A program made the position numbers and the translations under genes. The notes under the pieces were generated by a model, which worked only from the letters and a program-made list of their open reading frames with translations, made no database searches and was not told the DNA's origin. DNA of 64,000 bases from JACKFE01 sp050248735. Its GTDB lineage: Bacteria; Nitrospirota; Nitrospiria; Nitrospirales; UBA8639. Positions 36,104 through 44,617 of the stretch are shown piece by piece. The stretch lies in the NCBI GenBank assembly GCA_050248735.1, contig JBFWRU010000003.1:372001-436000 (forward strand), in the 5' to 3' direction. Within the stretch, counting starts at the first letter, position 1. Every line of letters begins with the position of its first letter.

Positions 36104-36633
36104 GAACCGGGCTCCTTGAGCAGCAACGCACAAGCAATACCAGCGGTAAAAATCACTACGGTTTCCATCAAGGTATCGAATCCCCGATAGTCCATCAGCA
36201 CCGAGGTCACCACATTTGGTGTCAGAGTGTCCGCATAACTTTGTTGCAGGTAGACAGGCGAAATATGCACACTAGCCGGGGAAGTCGGGTCTCCGAACGG
36301 AGAAAGATCATTGGCCGCGAATAAGAGCAGAATGCCCAGCAGAGGCAATCCCAGCACTCCGGCCAGAGGTGGTGGAGGGCGACGAAGACGGCTGTCTTTG
36401 GGAGCCGTATCAAACAGGGTGATTAGAAATAATACGGTGCCCAACCCGCCCCCAATAACGGCTTCCACAAATGCCACATCCACCGCGCCCAGCCAGGCCC
36501 AAACCAGGGCAAGGAAAAAACTGTATGAACCGAGGATGAACACGGAACTCATCAACTCCTTGACCAAAAATGTCGCGCTGGCCGCCGTCAGAACCAGGAG
36601 TAAGAGCAAGGCAATATTCACGGAATACATCAT
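36100..36633 (-). CDS. MbhD/MbhE-like subunit (DUF4040 plus MrpA C-terminal-like)
   Basis: The ATG at 36633 overlaps the mrpG stop (ATGA) and gives 177 residues; the longer open frame upstream lies over mrpG and is not supported. The first half is DUF4040/MbhD-like (VKELMSSVFILGSYSFFLAL, DVAFVEAVIGGGLGTVLFLI). The second resembles the C-terminal membrane part of MrpA, found separately as MbhE in membrane-bound hydrogenases (TPNVVTSVLMDYRGFDTLME). It therefore replaces the C-terminal part of MrpA, while the NuoL-like protein replaces the N-terminal part. Confidence 0.85.
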   Translation of the reverse strand: MMYSVNIALLLLLVLTAASATFLVKELMSSVFILGSYSFFLALVWAWLGAVDVAFVEAVIGGGLGTVLFLITLFDTAPKDSRLRRPPPPLAGVLGLPLLGILLLFAANDLSPFGDPTSPASVHISPVYLQQSYADTLTPNVVTSVLMDYRGFDTLMETVVIFTAGIACALLLKEPGS

Positions 36634-36929
36634 TGGTCTTCCTCCGTCTGAGGTTTGAGGCCAGCCCGATAGGCCGCTCGAACGGTTGCATGGGCAATGA
36701 CCGGATTCAAAAGCATGAGCAAGACCAGGACGACCAGGATCTTCAGCATATTGATCCCGAATCCCTGATACATTGCAAGACCCCCAAGAACGCAAATCGC
36801 GCCTAAGGAATCGGTCAGGGAAACCGCATGGGATCGCGAAAACACGTCAGGGAGGCGTAGGGTGCCGATCGCAGCCACCACCAGGAAAAATACCCCAACC
36901 AGAATTAAACCGATGGCAAGAACGACCAT
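36630..36929 (-). CDS. mrpG: Mrp-type antiporter subunit G
   Basis: A 99-residue protein of the MnhG/PhaG family with three helices and the signature GTLRLPDVFSRSHAVSLTDS followed by LGAICVLGGLA. It is immediately adjacent to mrpF (no intergenic base) and overlaps the next gene by four bases. Confidence 0.92.
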   Translation of the reverse strand: MVVLAIGLILVGVFFLVVAAIGTLRLPDVFSRSHAVSLTDSLGAICVLGGLAMYQGFGINMLKILVVLVLLMLLNPVIAHATVRAAYRAGLKPQTEEDQ

Positions 36930-37196
36930 TTAGGGTGTCCCTCGTTGCTCAAGAAATTTGGCAATAGCAAACGCTCCAACCAAATTCAGAAGCGCATACC
37001 CCGTGGAGATATCCACGAACATCTCCACACGGTCATAGACTGTTCCCATCACCACGACCAGAATAATGGCTTTCGTCGAAATACCCGCTAATCCTAATAC
37101 CCGATCAAACACCGTCGGCCCCTGAATCACCCGGTATAGATACACGAGAATCAGAAAGGACAACGTGATTAACAAGAACAGAAAAAAATCAATCAT
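36930..37196 (-). CDS. mrpF: Mrp-type antiporter subunit F
   Basis: An 88-residue three-helix protein of the MnhF family: LILVYLYRVIQGPTVFDRVL, AGISTKAIILVVVMG, DISTGYALLNLVGAFAIAKF. GPTVFDRVL is the family signature. Its start overlaps the mrpE stop by one base. Confidence 0.92.
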   Translation of the reverse strand: MIDFFLFLLITLSFLILVYLYRVIQGPTVFDRVLGLAGISTKAIILVVVMGTVYDRVEMFVDISTGYALLNLVGAFAIAKFLEQRGTP

Positions 37197-37687
37197 CAGT
37201 GATTCGTGTCTTCCTGAAAGACCCAGGCAAGTTTACGCTCCATCCGGCCAGTGGTGAGGTCCTTTGCTGCGATCTCATCTATCGCATGCACCAGAAGTGT
37301 ATTGCCGTTGACTTCAACCGTAATGGTGCCCGGGGTCAAAGTCACGGAATTTCCAAGCATCACCATGGCACCCTGATGTTGTAAATGAGACCGATAGGAA
37401 ATCAGTTTGGGTTTAATGGGTAACGCCGGGCTCAGAATAAGTTTCGTCAAATGCACACTACTCTCCACAATCCGTAACAAGAGCCAGGGGCTATATAATA
37501 CCGCCCGGACCCATGGGAAATGGTGAAAGGGAGAATGAGGAAACCCGGTATTTAACCACGCCACTCCACACGCAACTATGAAACCTGTAATCAGATGAAA
37601 AAGGTCATACCGTCCCGATAGAATAAGCCAGACACCAAAAAGGGCCAGGGTGTTCGCGGTGTACTGTTTCAAAAAAGGCCACTTCAT
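37196..37687 (-). CDS. mrpE: Mrp-type antiporter subunit E
   Basis: The ATG at 37687 gives 163 residues, the usual MrpE length. A longer in-frame start at 37816 would put 43 residues over a terminator-like hairpin, so the shorter form is preferred, although no strong Shine-Dalgarno is seen. It has the MnhE layout: N-terminal helices (NTLALFGVWLILSGRYDLFH), PWLLLRIVESSVHLTKLIL, then a soluble domain with MLGNSVTLTPGTITVEVNG. It is the first gene of the mrp part of the cluster after dabA. Confidence 0.88.
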   Translation of the reverse strand: MKWPFLKQYTANTLALFGVWLILSGRYDLFHLITGFIVACGVAWLNTGFPHSPFHHFPWVRAVLYSPWLLLRIVESSVHLTKLILSPALPIKPKLISYRSHLQHQGAMVMLGNSVTLTPGTITVEVNGNTLLVHAIDEIAAKDLTTGRMERKLAWVFQEDTNH

Positions 37688-37740
37688 GGTCAGCAATTTT
37701 TCGATAATGCTGGGTTTTTCCGATGAATGTCCTGCAAGGT

Positions 37741-37797
37741 AAAAAAAAAGCCAACCAGAGGGTTTTCGAATGAGGTGTTCAAATTCCCTGGTTAGCT
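37741..37797 (-). terminator. Intrinsic-terminator-like hairpin in the mrpE leader
   Basis: Read on the minus strand: AGCTAACCAG (37797-37788), a loop of about 29 bases, CTGGTTGGCT (37758-37749), then a run of T (complement of A9 at 37741-37749). The stem is 10 bp with one G-U pair. It sits 54 bases before the mrpE start and about 350 bases after the dabA stop. It either ends dabA transcription or attenuates mrpE. Its 3' arm and T run are nearly the same as those in the dabA leader (41271-41333). Confidence 0.72.
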
Positions 37798-38151
37798 TGT
37801 ACTGTTGCCAGCCCATCCGAACTACGGAAAACTGGAAACCCTACCGCCACGATAAAGAACGTATCGTCCAATCCGATGCACCCGCTCTCCCTACCTCAGA
37901 TCCGCCCTGTACAAAGAGGGGCTTCATCCTATAAACCTTCCGACTGGACTCCGACCTTATAACAAGCACTTCCGACCATCCACAAGCCCGAGTTCGAGAG
38001 AACAATGCTGATGGAGTCTGTTGACTATCCGGGGTAGGACTTCCTGCCCACTTCAGGATACCGAAGCCCTGGGCTCCACAAAACTGACATGCATTGATAG
38101 AGGAGTTGTCTGCAGGTTCAATTCGCACCTATCAGTGCTCCCGCAAAGGAC
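37798..38151. other. Gap between dabA and the mrpE leader hairpin, no gene seen
   Basis: 354 bases. One open frame of about 95 codons exists on the minus strand, but it has no motif or family resemblance and looks non-coding. The gap may hold a separate promoter for the mrp-nuo genes. A GGTTTATA-like stretch near 37930 is the only promoter-like feature and is weak. Confidence 0.4.
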
Positions 38152-41100
38152 CTACGCATTGATCGTCACGGGTTCCCAATACGAATCCGTACGGTACTGT
38201 GAAAACCCTTTTTGATCAGCATTAAAAGCCAATAGATTCATCCATTGATTATGGAAAACGTGCTGTAGGATAGTGTGTTTCTGAATAATGGACCGAATTC
38301 GATCCGTTGGCGCTTCGATAATGGCTAACAAGCGCATGGGTTCATGATAATGACGTGCCCCGTCGTTCACCGATTGAAGAGGAAGTCCTTTTTGCAAATC
38401 ACTTTGGCTCCCCAACATCACGCCAATTCCCCCCACCATATTATGAATAACCTTGCTCCCGCTTCCATAGGCCCAAGGATCTACCGCCGAAAAATAATAT
38501 GTCAAACTAATCAATTCCCCCACGACCAGGGGTGCGGTCATGATTTTCTCAAGAAGAGCACCGTCCGGGTCTGAGTCAGGCTCGTAGGAATGCAAAAACA
38601 CTCTCCCTTCCAAATCGAGGCCTTTAGTGAGATTCCGCCTCCCGATCAAAAATGCCGCGTTTCCCGACAATCCCCATTCAGGACGGGAGTTGGCCCAATC
38701 CATGCTTCGTGTCCTAACGTGCTTCCAAGCCTCCTGTGGGGAAACCTCGGTTGGAGCCCCGGGAATGCGACGACAGCGTTCCAGGGCCTGGCGGGTTCCT
38801 GCCTGCTCCAAATCCTTTATCAACCGTTTTAAATCCCCACCATGACTGTTAGGAATATCGATGAGGTCATACATCGTGACACGATCCGTGGTCGTATTAT
38901 GCTTGGCAGGTAAAAACCAGGTGTCCTCAGGGATGATGAGGCCGTGATCATCCAGAATTTGTCGGACCTTAGGGTTATTCGCCATCGTGGCAAACACCCG
39001 AGCATTCGGGTCACCATGGCTACCTCCACAGGCACCACAATCCAGTGCCGCATAATAGGGATTATTGTCCGACTGGCTTCCATGTCCGCACACCATGACA
39101 AAACGGCCGAAGTTTTTAGTGAGTCCGATAACACGCAAGCCGCCTTCCACAAATCCGGCTTGCTCTTCAAGGGTAAAGCCAAGAGCCAACGGCTTTAAAG
39201 GTTTTTCCTTACCCCCGTTTTCACTTGACCGATCAACCGGAATATAGGTGGCAACGGATTCCCCAAACCAGCGGTCAACCCAATGATTGAGGGTATCGAA
39301 AGTCTCGCGAAATACGGTCTTGCCAATCAATCCGAGGCTAAAAAATATCCCCAGAACATCAATGAGAATAAAGGAAGCAATGGGATTGTGTTTCAGATCA
39401 TGGAATAGGTGATCACCAAGTTGATGCCACCGAGTCCCGGAGAAATAACTCCTCTGTGCCTCATCCTGTCCGATTCGTGGAACCTCGGTCACCTCTGTAT
39501 TGGGAGTCAATAATATAGGGCACAAAGCCAAATGATCATGACGATCAAAGGCCACATGACTCATCGGCACTCCAAAAAACCCAGCATACCCAAATGTTTC
39601 ATATGGCCCTTGGGCTTCAAGATGTCGTCGAAACGATTCCGAGCGGGCATCAATACAAAAAATCCCCTGCGCCAGGGGACGCTCCTCGCCTAACGGGGCC
39701 GGTCCCGGATGTTCAATGATTTTTTTCAGAAGAGACTCCCGGTAGCCTTCTTCATAGGCTTCAAGCCAAACCGGCCCATGAGCCTCATTGGGAAACTGAT
39801 CCAGCCATTCCAGTAAGGTCGAAACCTCGTGGAAGGACAATTCGTGCAGATCAATAGGGCTTATTTCTAAAAATTGAGAAAGATGAAAAAGCCGCCAGGC
39901 TTTATGACATACACCATATATTTGATGATCGGCGCCAGCGGACTGAAAGAACCCTAAGGCCTGATAGTTCTCCGGATGTTCGGTCCAATACTCCACCAGA
40001 GTAGAAAGAGTCCCGCTGATGCCCCATTCCCGTTCACAGAATTCCTCCACTAGGGCTGCTTCATAAAAGAGTCGGACAGCCAGGTATTGCAGAGGATCTA
40101 AGGGATAGTGTTGTTGTGCGGGATACCCTGGGTTCTCCCCACGCCAACGAATCATTCCGGCCCATCCGGATAATTGGCCCAGATGCCGAGAGAGATATTC
40201 CCCCCAACGCGCACTGGGAATATCGAGACGCTGAAGATGTAGGAGCAACGCTTCCTCTGCGTCATCGGGAAGCTCTTGGATTTTTTGGCGAAAATGAGCA
40301 CTTCCCAGAAACATGGTCGAATAATCCTCTTGGGCCAGTTCCCGCCAGGAGGAGTAAAAACCCTTTTTTCGTAAAGGCATACTCCATCCTGCAATCCCTT
40401 CGTCAACGAATGCGGCAATCCATTTGATCATCTGCTGGTTGATCGCCTCAACCTGGGTGCTTCCTGTGACACTATCCAACCAATCGCCCAAGGTCCGGTC
40501 TGGAGGCAATTCCACCGGAATGGCATGACCTAGCATGTTTGAAGAATCAGAATCCCTTGCGGCATTCGTAGTCGACAGGGAATGAGCGCCGCCCGACAAA
40601 GGATCAGACAAGTGGAAGGCGGACAACGAACTTTTCCAGAGATTGTTGAGATAGGCCCCTTCGGGATCATGCCGACAGGTCTCACACTCTCGAATCGTCC
40701 GGCCGATAATCAATTGCTGGGAATCCTCCGGGAGATCGGATCGAAACCGGGAGGTCGCCCCCTCTGATTCGAGAGTCCACGTGAGGAGGACGGGGTTCAA
40801 GGCTTCTACGCCATAAATGATCTGGATCAACCAGACGTCTCTTGCATGGATCGTGCGATCACCAATTTGAATAGTAGCCGGTGAAGAAAGAGGAGGACCG
40901 ACACGGTGAAGAGCACGTTCAACATCTTTTCGAGTGATTCGACCTTGATAAAACAATTGTCGATATTCTTCATGGGGGAGAAACCCCTGACCGCCTATCA
41001 AGCCGTGGGCTTTCCTAATGGCCTCCGAAAACGGCAGATGCTCAAGATCCCTTAAGGGGTTGTAATAGGCAAAAGTTTTCATGGGCCAATATGGCCCGAT

Positions 41101-41181
41101 TGGGGCACAAGCTTCGGACACAATATTTCGAAGTTGCTCCCGTTGGATCTCCGTTACATTATTCAAATCAGCTTTGTTCAT
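38152..41181 (-). CDS. dabA: DabA/MpsB (DUF2309): inorganic-carbon transporter subunit
   Basis: A 1009-residue protein of the DUF2309/UPF0753 family. The residues that bind zinc in DabA, a beta-carbonic-anhydrase-like fold, are present with the right spacing: Cys509 and Asp511 (IFCIDARSESFRRHLE), His700 (VMVCGHGS) and Cys715 (LDCGACGGSHG). Other hallmarks are YYNPLRDLEHLPF near the N-terminus, HKAWRLFHLSQ and NMVGGIGVMLGSQSDLQKGL near the C-terminus. DabA with a NuoL-like partner (DabB) drives CO2 hydration and bicarbonate accumulation using the ion gradient; MpsAB of Staphylococcus is the same system. Here it is followed by a full Mrp/Nuo-like module. The leader carries a terminator-like hairpin. 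The N-terminus is longer than that of short DabA proteins. Confidence 0.95.
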   Translation of the reverse strand: MNKADLNNVTEIQREQLRNIVSEACAPIGPYWPMKTFAYYNPLRDLEHLPFSEAIRKAHGLIGGQGFLPHEEYRQLFYQGRITRKDVERALHRVGPPLSSPATIQIGDRTIHARDVWLIQIIYGVEALNPVLLTWTLESEGATSRFRSDLPEDSQQLIIGRTIRECETCRHDPEGAYLNNLWKSSLSAFHLSDPLSGGAHSLSTTNAARDSDSSNMLGHAIPVELPPDRTLGDWLDSVTGSTQVEAINQQMIKWIAAFVDEGIAGWSMPLRKKGFYSSWRELAQEDYSTMFLGSAHFRQKIQELPDDAEEALLLHLQRLDIPSARWGEYLSRHLGQLSGWAGMIRWRGENPGYPAQQHYPLDPLQYLAVRLFYEAALVEEFCEREWGISGTLSTLVEYWTEHPENYQALGFFQSAGADHQIYGVCHKAWRLFHLSQFLEISPIDLHELSFHEVSTLLEWLDQFPNEAHGPVWLEAYEEGYRESLLKKIIEHPGPAPLGEERPLAQGIFCIDARSESFRRHLEAQGPYETFGYAGFFGVPMSHVAFDRHDHLALCPILLTPNTEVTEVPRIGQDEAQRSYFSGTRWHQLGDHLFHDLKHNPIASFILIDVLGIFFSLGLIGKTVFRETFDTLNHWVDRWFGESVATYIPVDRSSENGGKEKPLKPLALGFTLEEQAGFVEGGLRVIGLTKNFGRFVMVCGHGSQSDNNPYYAALDCGACGGSHGDPNARVFATMANNPKVRQILDDHGLIIPEDTWFLPAKHNTTTDRVTMYDLIDIPNSHGGDLKRLIKDLEQAGTRQALERCRRIPGAPTEVSPQEAWKHVRTRSMDWANSRPEWGLSGNAAFLIGRRNLTKGLDLEGRVFLHSYEPDSDPDGALLEKIMTAPLVVGELISLTYYFSAVDPWAYGSGSKVIHNMVGGIGVMLGSQSDLQKGLPLQSVNDGARHYHEPMRLLAIIEAPTDRIRSIIQKHTILQHVFHNQWMNLLAFNADQKGFSQYRTDSYWEPVTINA

Positions 41182-41595
41182 ACACGCAACCCTGCCTCAC
41201 TCAATGGTCCTGTTTTGCCAGGGACTTTCGCAATAGCGTACCGTTGGAAAGTCCTTAACCACCATGCCATAAAAAAAAGCCAACCGAAAGCCTCCCCTCT
41301 ACCCAATGAGTAAGGAAAAGACCGCAGTTGGCTCGTTCTATAGCTTGCCTTAATCCGATTATCACCGATGCAAGCGATCCAACAAACCTGATTTTCCTGG
41401 TAAGATCAAAATCAGACGTGACTCTCACTCTCATATGTCATTGCGAGAAAGCCACGTTCTCTTCTTGACCTCACATAAACAATAGCTTATACCAAGGGAG
41501 AAAGCAGCTCCTCAAGCTTTAAGGGCTGATCCCTCGATGCATGTCAGGAAAATCCTGTCAGGATCTCAGGTACGTTTTGCCGGAAAGATCTCCCT
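41182..41595. promoter_or_regulatory. Divergent regulatory region between dabA and the mpsC-like gene
   Basis: 414 bases separating divergent starts at 41181 (minus) and 41596 (plus). On the minus strand, the future dabA leader contains a 6-bp hairpin GCTTGC...GCAAGC (41375-41343) directly before the terminator-like stem at 41333-41271. A GUUGG stretch at 41383-41379 could pair with the CCAAC of the terminator's left arm and so act as an antiterminator. No known riboswitch class was recognised. Confidence 0.5.
41271..41333 (-). terminator. Terminator-like hairpin in the dabA leader
   Basis: Minus-strand reading: AGCCAACTG (41333-41325), a loop of about 37 bases, CGGTTGGCT (41286-41278) and a run of T (complement of A8 at 41271-41278). 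The stem is 9 bp with one U-G pair. It lies 90 bases before the dabA ATG. The genes directly to its right are on the plus strand, so there is no nearby minus-strand transcript for it to end, which favours attenuation of dabA. Confidence 0.7.
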
Positions 41596-41967
41596 ATGAA
41601 AAACGGCCTCTCCAGAGGTGAAGTGGAAAACTCCATACGAAATGCCATTATTCAATTCGAGCAGGAATTCATGGGCCGTGGCCCAACCGAGGTTCGTGCG
41701 TTCATTCTTCGCGATATCATCCTTATCCGGCTCAAAGGAGTTCTGACTCCTGCCGAGCGACAATTAGCCAAAAGTGATGACGGCATCGGCATGGTAAAAC
41801 AGATGCGCCAGAATCTGATTTCTCAAGGGAGAGATCAACTCTGCCGTCAAATTTTGGACATCACCGGAGCAGAAACCACCGCACTCTTCACGGACATTGA
41901 TGCCAGAATCGGGGAAAGAATTATTGTGTTTACCCTTGACCGAGATCTGGAGGCCATATTCACCTGA
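41596..41967 (+). CDS. mpsC: MpsC-like protein (DUF2294 family)
   Basis: A 123-residue soluble protein: SRGEVENSIRNAIIQFEQEF, then MGRGPTEVRAFILRDIILIR, LKGVLTPAERQLAKSD, and DIDARIGERIIVFTLDRDLE. This is the pattern of DUF2294, now named after MpsC of the mpsABC operon of Staphylococcus aureus. MpsA and MpsB are the NuoL-like and DUF2309 proteins, so finding mpsC divergent from dabA supports a functional tie. Biochemical role unknown. Upstream, GGAAAG about 9 bases before the ATG may be the ribosome site. Confidence 0.85.
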   Translation: MKNGLSRGEVENSIRNAIIQFEQEFMGRGPTEVRAFILRDIILIRLKGVLTPAERQLAKSDDGIGMVKQMRQNLISQGRDQLCRQILDITGAETTALFTDIDARIGERIIVFTLDRDLEAIFT

Positions 41968-42037
41968 ATCCTGCCGTGGCCTCCGGAAAAATTTCGCGTT
42001 CACTTGACTTCTTGAAAATTTGCCTTACCTTTTAAGT

Positions 42038-42724
42038 ATGGCACATCAATCACGTACATTAACTCATGATGAAGTCAAAGCCTCGGAAGCGGCATTCAAG
42101 GGGTTGCCGTTTAATCCCAATTGGTCCAATTCCGCCAAAGTGGTCTATGAGGGAATTGTTCAAGCGTTAGGAAATTCGACCATTGATGGTTCTGACACTA
42201 TTCCCGAAGAATCATCCCCTACGGAGGGTGCTCAGACCCTGGATCCCACAGATAGTTTTGATACCCCATTATCAGGTGGTGATGATTCGGAAGACCCGCC
42301 TACCTTGACACTGACAACAGGCTCCTTTCCCTTAACTTCCCGGAAGGACGCCATCTCAGCTGGCATTGTCAAAGAAGCCACTCCGGCTGCAAAACGAATA
42401 GGCCTGGAATATCCTGTGGGACTGACAAATGCCCTGTGGGAACACTATGTGGCCTTTTCCGAAGATTTGAAAGATGTGACGGATGACCATATTCAATCCC
42501 GCTTGATTGACATTATGGTCGGGGTCCGATTGCGCCTGGCGAGTTTAAAGGAAGCCGTCCCCTTTGTTGACGTCCCTGTCCTGCTCCACATTCCCGAAGA
42601 AACCATACCCCAAATCAACCTTGTTTTTGCTCTCTTTCATCGGGATCCGGAAGAGGGGCAATGCCTGCTACTGATTCATCCCAGTGAAATTTTTTCTCCC
42701 CGTCAAAATATTTCTAACAACTAA
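42038..42724 (+). CDS. Hypothetical protein, possibly DUF6573-like
   Basis: The ATG at 42038 gives 228 residues; a TTG at 42020 would add six. The N-terminal 90 residues are polar and probably disordered (many Ser, Asp, Glu, Pro). The C-terminal 110 form a compact domain: LEYPVGLTNALWEHYVAFSE, SRLIDIMVGVRLRLAS, INLVFALFHRDPEEGQ, CLLLIHPSEIF. The order Y-P-V-x-L-T-x-A-x-W followed by a helix of small residues and a strand with a DPEEG turn is reminiscent of DUF6573, but I am not certain. It follows mpsC by 70 bases on the same strand and may be co-transcribed. Confidence 0.72.
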   Translation: MAHQSRTLTHDEVKASEAAFKGLPFNPNWSNSAKVVYEGIVQALGNSTIDGSDTIPEESSPTEGAQTLDPTDSFDTPLSGGDDSEDPPTLTLTTGSFPLTSRKDAISAGIVKEATPAAKRIGLEYPVGLTNALWEHYVAFSEDLKDVTDDHIQSRLIDIMVGVRLRLASLKEAVPFVDVPVLLHIPEETIPQINLVFALFHRDPEEGQCLLLIHPSEIFSPRQNISNN

Positions 42725-42818
42725 ACACGTTCACTGATCGTCAGGCACCACACCTATAAGTTTTGGGTATATTGAAGCATGTGCCATGACTCAAGACTTC
42801 TTCAATTGCGCATAGACA

Positions 42819-42845
42819 GGGCGCCAGGGTTAGTACCCGGCGCCC
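42819..42845. terminator. Strong GC-rich hairpin between convergent genes
   Basis: GGGCGCC-A-GGGT, loop TAGT, ACCC-GGCGCCC: an 11-bp stem with one bulged A. It lies between the stop at 42724 (plus) and the stop at 42880 (minus). T runs are weak on both sides, but position and strength fit a bidirectional terminator. Confidence 0.68.
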
Positions 42846-42879
42846 TTCTGAGAAAACACACAGCCTAATCCCGTACGAA

Positions 42880-44481
42880 CTATTCCAAATCGCTCGGATT
42901 ATTGAATAACGCAGGCAACGCGATATTTCCATGTCCATACTGCGGAAAGTCGGGAGCTTGGGGGTTCCCTGGGTTCAAGTTGGAAGCGGTATCATCCGGT
43001 GGAAACAGGACTAACGTCTGGAGAAAATCTATAACCTGGGCCTGCTTCCCATCAGGTAGCCGGGCGAACCGATTTCGCGACCTTTCGGCCTCCCCACCGT
43101 GGCGCATGATCACCGACCACAAATCAATGCTCCGCCCGTCATGCCCGTAAGGGGCGGAAGATCCAACACCCCACAACGGCTCGGTCATAAACTCCTTCGT
43201 CAATGTTCCGTAAAAATTACGTTCCCAGAAATTAGGCCCCAAATCATGCCGCTTAAAGTCTGCATAGATATTCTTGACCACAAATTTCCGTCCATTGGGC
43301 TGTTTCACCGGAGGCGATCCAGATCCCGGAACTTCCTGCAGTTGGGCGGTTGCAACAGCAAAAAGATCATTGAATATTCCCCTACGGGGGTCATAGGTGG
43401 TTTCCACATCGGCCACCCGTCGATCTCGCTCAATGACTAAATTTTGAATATGGCAACCGGTGCATTGAATCTCTTCAAAAATTTTCTGCCCTTTTGCAGT
43501 GTCATGAGTTTGCCTCCCGAGACCAGGCTTAAAATAATTCAACAAATAGAACTCCAAATGATCCACCAGACTCACGGGAATTTCATTGGCGACTCCATCT
43601 AAATCCGGATCATCACTTTCACTTATTGCTGGTGGCGTTTCGATTACATCCGTCGTCCCGTCCAACACCATTCCGGCAGGAGTGACGACACGACTCCCTG
43701 CCGATGCCTGAGCCAGATCAGGATCAAAAGCTTCAAGGCCCATTTCTCCATTCAAGGCCCCGACGATAAATTCTCTGATTGAAATCGTTCCCCCATGATG
43801 GAAAAATGGCCGTATCCGTAGGTCATCATTCACTCCTTCTAATTGCAATGGATCAACGGATCCATCAGGATTCACCCTAATGCTTCCATAGGAAATGCCT
43901 TTACTCTTTAACGACACTTCTACCGCTCGTTGCCTCGTTTTGGCTCGGGCAATGGCCTGGTCCCGTATTTGACGAAGATCCTGGGTAATTTCATCGGCGA
44001 GCATTTCGATGATTCCCAAACCGAACAAATGTGGAGCATCACGGCTATCCGGACGGGTAAACACATCTCCACCGAATCCGGCCGATCCACGAGGACGCCC
44101 ATGACAAGCCGCACAACTATCTGCTAAACCAGCACCCAACGACGCATCAGTACTAATATCCCCAAAGCCGTCACCATTGCGAGGCCCCATTCCTTGAGAT
44201 ATGGTAAACTTTCGTTGAAAGAGGCTTCTCCCTCGTCGGATGGACCGAAACGGATCTCGACCAATGATGTACAGTGATGAACCAGGGGTTTGAATATCGC
44301 CACGTCCAGCTCCGATTTGATCGGCCAACGTCTTTTTAATGCCCGCTTGTTCCGCATTAGGATGTTGAAAGATGTCCGTTTCCTGCGCCTGTGTTCCAGG
44401 TAAACCTGCGAAAAGCCACACTGAGCCCAGCATTAAGAACACAGAAGACAGAAACATACGACTTTTTTCATACTCTCGCAT
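42880..44481 (-). CDS. Di-heme oxidoreductase (DUF1111, c-type, MauG/CcP-related)
   Basis: The ATG at 44481 gives 533 residues with a signal peptide (FLSSVFLMLGSVWLFAGLPG, cleavage after TQA). An extra 31 codons upstream are open but precede a proper signal start. Two heme c sites are seen: CAACH at 123-127 and CTGCH at 340-344. Other family marks are ADSCAACHGRPRGSAGFGG, GRDPFRSIRRGRSLF, RPFFHHGGTISIREF and PLWGVGSSAPYGHDGRS. Periplasmic; the family is poorly characterised biochemically, and a thiol oxidase role has been proposed. It stands alone between convergent and divergent neighbours. Confidence 0.9.
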   Translation of the reverse strand: MREYEKSRMFLSSVFLMLGSVWLFAGLPGTQAQETDIFQHPNAEQAGIKKTLADQIGAGRGDIQTPGSSLYIIGRDPFRSIRRGRSLFQRKFTISQGMGPRNGDGFGDISTDASLGAGLADSCAACHGRPRGSAGFGGDVFTRPDSRDAPHLFGLGIIEMLADEITQDLRQIRDQAIARAKTRQRAVEVSLKSKGISYGSIRVNPDGSVDPLQLEGVNDDLRIRPFFHHGGTISIREFIVGALNGEMGLEAFDPDLAQASAGSRVVTPAGMVLDGTTDVIETPPAISESDDPDLDGVANEIPVSLVDHLEFYLLNYFKPGLGRQTHDTAKGQKIFEEIQCTGCHIQNLVIERDRRVADVETTYDPRRGIFNDLFAVATAQLQEVPGSGSPPVKQPNGRKFVVKNIYADFKRHDLGPNFWERNFYGTLTKEFMTEPLWGVGSSAPYGHDGRSIDLWSVIMRHGGEAERSRNRFARLPDGKQAQVIDFLQTLVLFPPDDTASNLNPGNPQAPDFPQYGHGNIALPALFNNPSDLE

Positions 44482-44586
44482 AATCGAACTCTCTTTCCTG
44501 GGGGAAGGATTGCAGTTAACAAGGGGACAGACTTCTCTCCCGACAAGAAAAATGGCGTGAGCTGATTTAGACAAATATTATTTTTG

Positions 44587-44617
44587 GGGTTCTTTTTTGT
44601 ACAAAGGGAAAGAACCC
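44587..44617. promoter_or_regulatory. Perfect 9-bp dyad around a TTTGTACAAA palindrome in a divergent promoter region
   Basis: GGGTTCTTT (44587-44595) and AAAGAACCC (44609-44617) are exact inverted repeats; between them lies the 10-base palindrome TTTGTACAAA (44596-44605). It sits in the 352-base gap (44482-44833) between the divergent di-heme and beta-helix genes. No T run follows on either strand, so an operator is more likely than a terminator. The rest of the gap is AT-rich and shows no gene. Confidence 0.55.

Noticed and set aside
36634..36795. N-terminal extension of the MbhD/E-like protein
   Set aside because: It lies over mrpG; the ATGA overlap at 36633 gives a normal family start.
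29963..37687. A complete respiratory complex I
   Set aside because: Only antiporter-type membrane subunits are present; no NADH, Fe-S or quinone-site subunits are seen.
37688..37816. N-terminal extension of MrpE by 43 residues
   Set aside because: It spans a terminator-like hairpin and exceeds the usual MrpE length.
37841..38128. A 95-codon minus-strand open frame between dabA and mrpE
   Set aside because: No motif, no good start; the nearby terminator-like hairpin and its place suggest an untranslated gap.
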